Below, one piece after another: positions 61,780 through 64,000 of a stretch of DNA of 64,000 nucleotides. The notes under the pieces are model-generated. The model was not told where the DNA came from and made no database searches. It saw nothing but the letters and a program-made list of their open reading frames with translations. The position numbers and the translations under genes are program-made. Numbering within the stretch: position 1 is the first letter of the stretch; every line of letters starts with the position of its first letter. This DNA is from Chloroflexota bacterium (GTDB taxonomy: Bacteria; Chloroflexota; Anaerolineae; Aggregatilineales; Phototrophicaceae), in the NCBI GenBank assembly GCA_026707225.1, contig JAPOXG010000095.1, forward strand, positions 124,001 to 188,000, given 5' to 3'.

Positions 61780-62862
61780 TCAGCGTTTGCCTTTGACGGC
61801 GTCGCTGATCTCGCCTCCGGCCGGCTTGAATAAGCCAAAATACACAGCCGCGCCCAACATCAGAACCGCAATAGCCGACCAGATGAAAGCGACCACAGAA
61901 CCCGGCAGCAGCGGCGTATACTCGGCGGAGAAGGCGGCGGCGTCATTCATAATATCGCCGATGCCGGCGTCAGGATTGCGTACCAGATAAGACAGGTCCA
62001 ACACCGCATTCAAGCCGGTCAGTATGGCCAGTGTGTTGAGCAGGAAGACGTTGACGACGCGCGGCGCCAGCCAGCCCAGCGCGACCATGGCAAGGCCGAA
62101 TCCGATGCCAACCAACTGCACGGTAATATTGCCATTTGCATCGCGCTCGGAAAAGAACACGGTCAAGATGATAATCGACAAGCCCAAAAAGACCGACAGA
62201 CCTCGCGTCAATTTGGGATAGCGACTGGTGAGGAAGAACAGGGCGGAGCCAAATAGCGCCGCGCCCAGGTATCCCGCTGGCAAGATCAAGGCCGGGTATC
62301 CGCCGGCAGTTCGCGCCAATCCGGACCCATTGGGGGAAATGGTAAATCCGATGACCTCGCCACCGGTTATCAGCGCCGCTAGCGAATGCCCGGCTTCATG
62401 CACGAAAGTGACGAAGAGGCGAACGGGCCAAAGCAAGGGCGCCAAGGTCGCTGTCAACAGGTCTGAATTGGCAGCGGCGCCGGCTTGCCCCGGTCTGTCG
62501 CCAATGTTCCAAAGGAATAGGGCGAAGAGCAGCGCCAGCAGCGACACCGTTAGAGCTTGCCGCCGAATGTTCGTATCAGCGTCTGTCGAAATGGAGCCGG
62601 CATTTTGCTTGATGTTGCGCCACAGGAAGAAAATGGAAATGAGGGCAAATGGCAGCCCGGTCGCCAGGAAGAAGACCGGCAGCGGCAACTGCCCCAAAAC
62701 ATCCACATGAATCTCGCTGCCCAGCGATTGGATTTCGCTCGACAGTTCGCTGCCGAGATTGCCGCCGTCGAATTGCTCGGATGTCAGGTAGGTCCCCAAT
62801 CCAATCCAAGCGATGCTTGCCAGCAGCAGCAGTAACCAGATCATGAGCGTTCGTTTATGCAC
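61780..62862 (-). CDS. M50B family membrane peptidase-like protein
   Basis: A 360-residue integral membrane protein with the zinc-peptidase motif VHEAGHSLAALITGG (H155, E156, H159) near the middle and GYLGAALFGSALFFL after it, the pattern of Peptidase_M50B. About nine membrane helices are visible; residues 28-55 (TSEQFDGGNLGSELSSEIQSLGSEIHVD) form an extracytoplasmic loop after helix 1. The zinc site and loops suggest intramembrane or membrane-proximal proteolysis; the substrate is unknown. GAGGGA precedes GTG 62862. A TTG at 62868 is too close to that site. A degenerate paralogue follows 86 bases later. Confidence 0.82.
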   Translation of the reverse strand: MHKRTLMIWLLLLLASIAWIGLGTYLTSEQFDGGNLGSELSSEIQSLGSEIHVDVLGQLPLPVFFLATGLPFALISIFFLWRNIKQNAGSISTDADTNIRRQALTVSLLALLFALFLWNIGDRPGQAGAAANSDLLTATLAPLLWPVRLFVTFVHEAGHSLAALITGGEVIGFTISPNGSGLARTAGGYPALILPAGYLGAALFGSALFFLTSRYPKLTRGLSVFLGLSIIILTVFFSERDANGNITVQLVGIGFGLAMVALGWLAPRVVNVFLLNTLAILTGLNAVLDLSYLVRNPDAGIGDIMNDAAAFSAEYTPLLPGSVVAFIWSAIAVLMLGAAVYFGLFKPAGGEISDAVKGKR

Positions 62863-63133
62863 TGGCAATCCCTCGAATTCTCACCTCTGCGAATCTGGAT
62901 TATAGCGCATTCGCTTCGGTGAGATACCGCGTATCCACATCACTACCCACCTCTTATTATACGGAAATCAGACATCAATCGGTTTTACATTCGTAAAATC
63001 TTTGTAATGTGATGCTTGTAACGCTTCGGCTTTCATCGTTCATTATGTGCCGCTGGTGCTGACAGGTCGCTTATGCAATCGTAGCCCACTCCGGCGCCGC
63101 CACTTTGAAAACTCTTACGAATGAGGTGCGAAT
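62863..63133. other. Intergenic region between divergent M50B and Rieske genes
   Basis: A 271-base stretch without a gene. It contains CTTATTATAC near 62950 and, at 62985-63015, an imperfect inverted repeat built on TTTACATTC and TTGTAATGTG, where a promoter or regulator site could lie. I cannot support a specific site. Confidence 0.4.
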
Positions 63134-63745
63134 ATGAGGACTGCGCCGGATCTGCGCGATTTCAACCCTTCAGACAACCTGGCCAGGGCGGAGACGATGC
63201 CCGCTCGCTGGTACATTGAACCTGAGTTTCTGACATGGGAAGCGGAGAAGATTTTCTACAAGACCTGGCAGCCGGTCGGTCGGCGCGAAGACGTCGCGCG
63301 GGCCGGCGACTTTTTCAACTGCGAAGTCCTGGATCAGCCGCTGGTCATCGTGCGCAATCGCGCGGGTGAATTGCGCGCGTTTTACAATGTTTGCCCACAT
63401 CGCGCCGCGATTGTCGCGCTCTACTATTGGGTCTTTCCCAATGTGATGCTGAACGTCTATCTCGACAATACCTCGATAAACATCATCATCCCCGATTGGC
63501 ATGACAGGACCTTGACGGTATTCGAGTGGTGCTTTGAAGCGCCGGGCACGGGCGAGGGTTGGGAAAGCATGCAGCAGATCATCGCCTTCAGCGACGAAAT
63601 TCAGCGAGAAGATATTGAATTATGCGAATGGGTCCAGCGAGGCTTGCGATCGAATGCCTACAATCGGGGCCGGTTTTCCCTGCTGCGTGAAAACGGCGTG
63701 CACCACTTTCAGACACTCGTGCATGAGTTTCTCTCGCGGTCTTGA
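63134..63745 (+). pseudogene. Rieske aromatic-ring-hydroxylating oxygenase alpha subunit with a large internal deletion
   Basis: A 203-residue in-frame reading frame. Residues 1-92 match the N-terminus and first half of the Rieske domain (ARWYIEPEFLTWEAEKIFYKTWQPVGRREDV, then FYNVCPHRAA with C87 and H89). From residue 96 on it continues straight into the C-terminal catalytic part (YYWVFPNVMLNVYLDNTS, DIELCEWVQRGLRSNAYNRGRFSLLRENGVHHFQTLVHEFLSRS). The second CxxH of the Rieske cluster and the mononuclear iron ligands, roughly 130-170 residues, are gone without a frameshift. Intact relatives are choline or carnitine monooxygenase-like. GAGGTG precedes the ATG. The product cannot bind the usual cofactors, so loss of function is likely. 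Confidence 0.8.
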
Positions 63746-64000
63746 GCGCCTTCCGTGGATCGCTCGCTATTGGCGCCGAATGCGATGGCTGGCGAGGCGC
63801 CAAGCGCCAGCAGCCCGATCGTTCCCCAGGCGGCGTAACTGATGACGTTGATGCCGTGCAGCAAGAATCCTAGCGCGATGGCTTCAGCGTCGCTCATGCC
63901 GACAAATCGCCCGGTCACTACAATGGCGAACTCGAAGGGACCGAGCGCGGCAATGCTGATCGGCATGGCGATGCTAATCGCGGTCAGGGCGATGCCAAGC
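63709..64000 (-). CDS. Flippase-like / lysylphosphatidylglycerol synthase transmembrane family, 5' part outside window
   Basis: The frame is open from the window edge to TGA at 63709, about 96 residues of the C-terminal end. LGIALTAISIAMPISIAALGPFEFAIV followed by VGMSDAEAIALGFLLHGINVISYAAWGTIGLLAL is the PxxxGxFE-like pattern and final membrane helices of the LPG_synthase_TM (UPF0104) family, which includes lipid flippases and hopanoid or glycosyl-lipid transport proteins. A hydrophilic tail ends the protein. It overlaps the 3' end of the Rieske gene by 37 bases. Confidence 0.75.
   Translation of the reverse strand, partial: LGIALTAISIAMPISIAALGPFEFAIVVTGRFVGMSDAEAIALGFLLHGINVISYAAWGTIGLLALGASPAIAFGANSERSTEGAQDRERNSCTSV

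Noticed and set aside
1..64000. CRISPR arrays, insertion sequences, integrases or phage genes
   Set aside because: No regularly spaced repeats and no transposase, integrase or structural phage protein was seen on either strand.

Overview
The window is a dense, GC-rich bacterial chromosome segment with short intergenic gaps and genes on both strands. I see no rRNA operon, CRISPR array, transposase or phage. I infer an uncultured Chloroflexota (Anaerolineae-like) organism. The reasons are lipoproteins and a transglutaminase with long Pro/Thr/Ser linkers, unlinked sugar ABC systems without an ATPase, PyrK/PyrD-like pairs, and heterotroph genes (sulfatase, dehydratases, hydrolases). No taxonomic marker was searched.

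Layout. 1-5.7 kb: a partial trans-sulfuration PLP enzyme, a GNAT, rhodanese plus SufE, a class IV aminotransferase and a GH18-like membrane protein. 5.8-12 kb: a conserved housekeeping run on the minus strand (pgpH-ybeY-dgkA, yqeY, mtaB). 12-17 kb: an aspartokinase behind a complete attenuator (promoter, Thr/Met-rich leader peptide, mutually exclusive antiterminator and terminator), then a hydrolase, a phosphodiester glycosidase and an aspartate aminotransferase. 17-21 kb: a methyltransferase, a TgpA-like transglutaminase, RNase P RNA and a GNAT. 21-38 kb: a carbohydrate/amino-acid catabolic region with a sulfatase, two SDRs, a mutarotase, an unusual enolase coupled to an APH-fold kinase, a hydroxyproline dehydratase-like enzyme, a sugar ABC transporter, an AT-richer orphan gene and two tandem hydrolases sharing a gene-conversion tract, then tRNA-Lys. 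38-47 kb: an epimerase, a probable selenoprotein thioredoxin-like lipoprotein, an SH3 lipoprotein, a GT2, a TPR protein, a Nudix hydrolase, tRNA-Leu, a cobalamin adenosyltransferase and a GT39. 47-58.7 kb: PyrK/PyrD-like proteins, FmdB, an Nfu-N protein, agmatine deiminase, PurB, IolD plus PfkB kinase, Ugd and an acyl-CoA ligase. 58.7-64 kb: a P1B-4 metal ATPase with an operator-like palindrome, a tandem pair of M50B-type membrane proteins (one with a destroyed HExxH), a Rieske oxygenase with a large internal deletion, and a partial flippase-like protein.

Most notable: (1) the aspartokinase leader at 12099-12330, where a 16-bp antiterminator pairing competes exactly with the intrinsic terminator; (2) the in-frame TGA at 39429 replacing the first Cys of a thioredoxin WCxxC motif and followed by a bacterial SECIS-like hairpin; (3) the kinase/enolase-like operon in which the near-universal active-site His of enolase is Ala. 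All calls come from reading the sequence; no database search was run.
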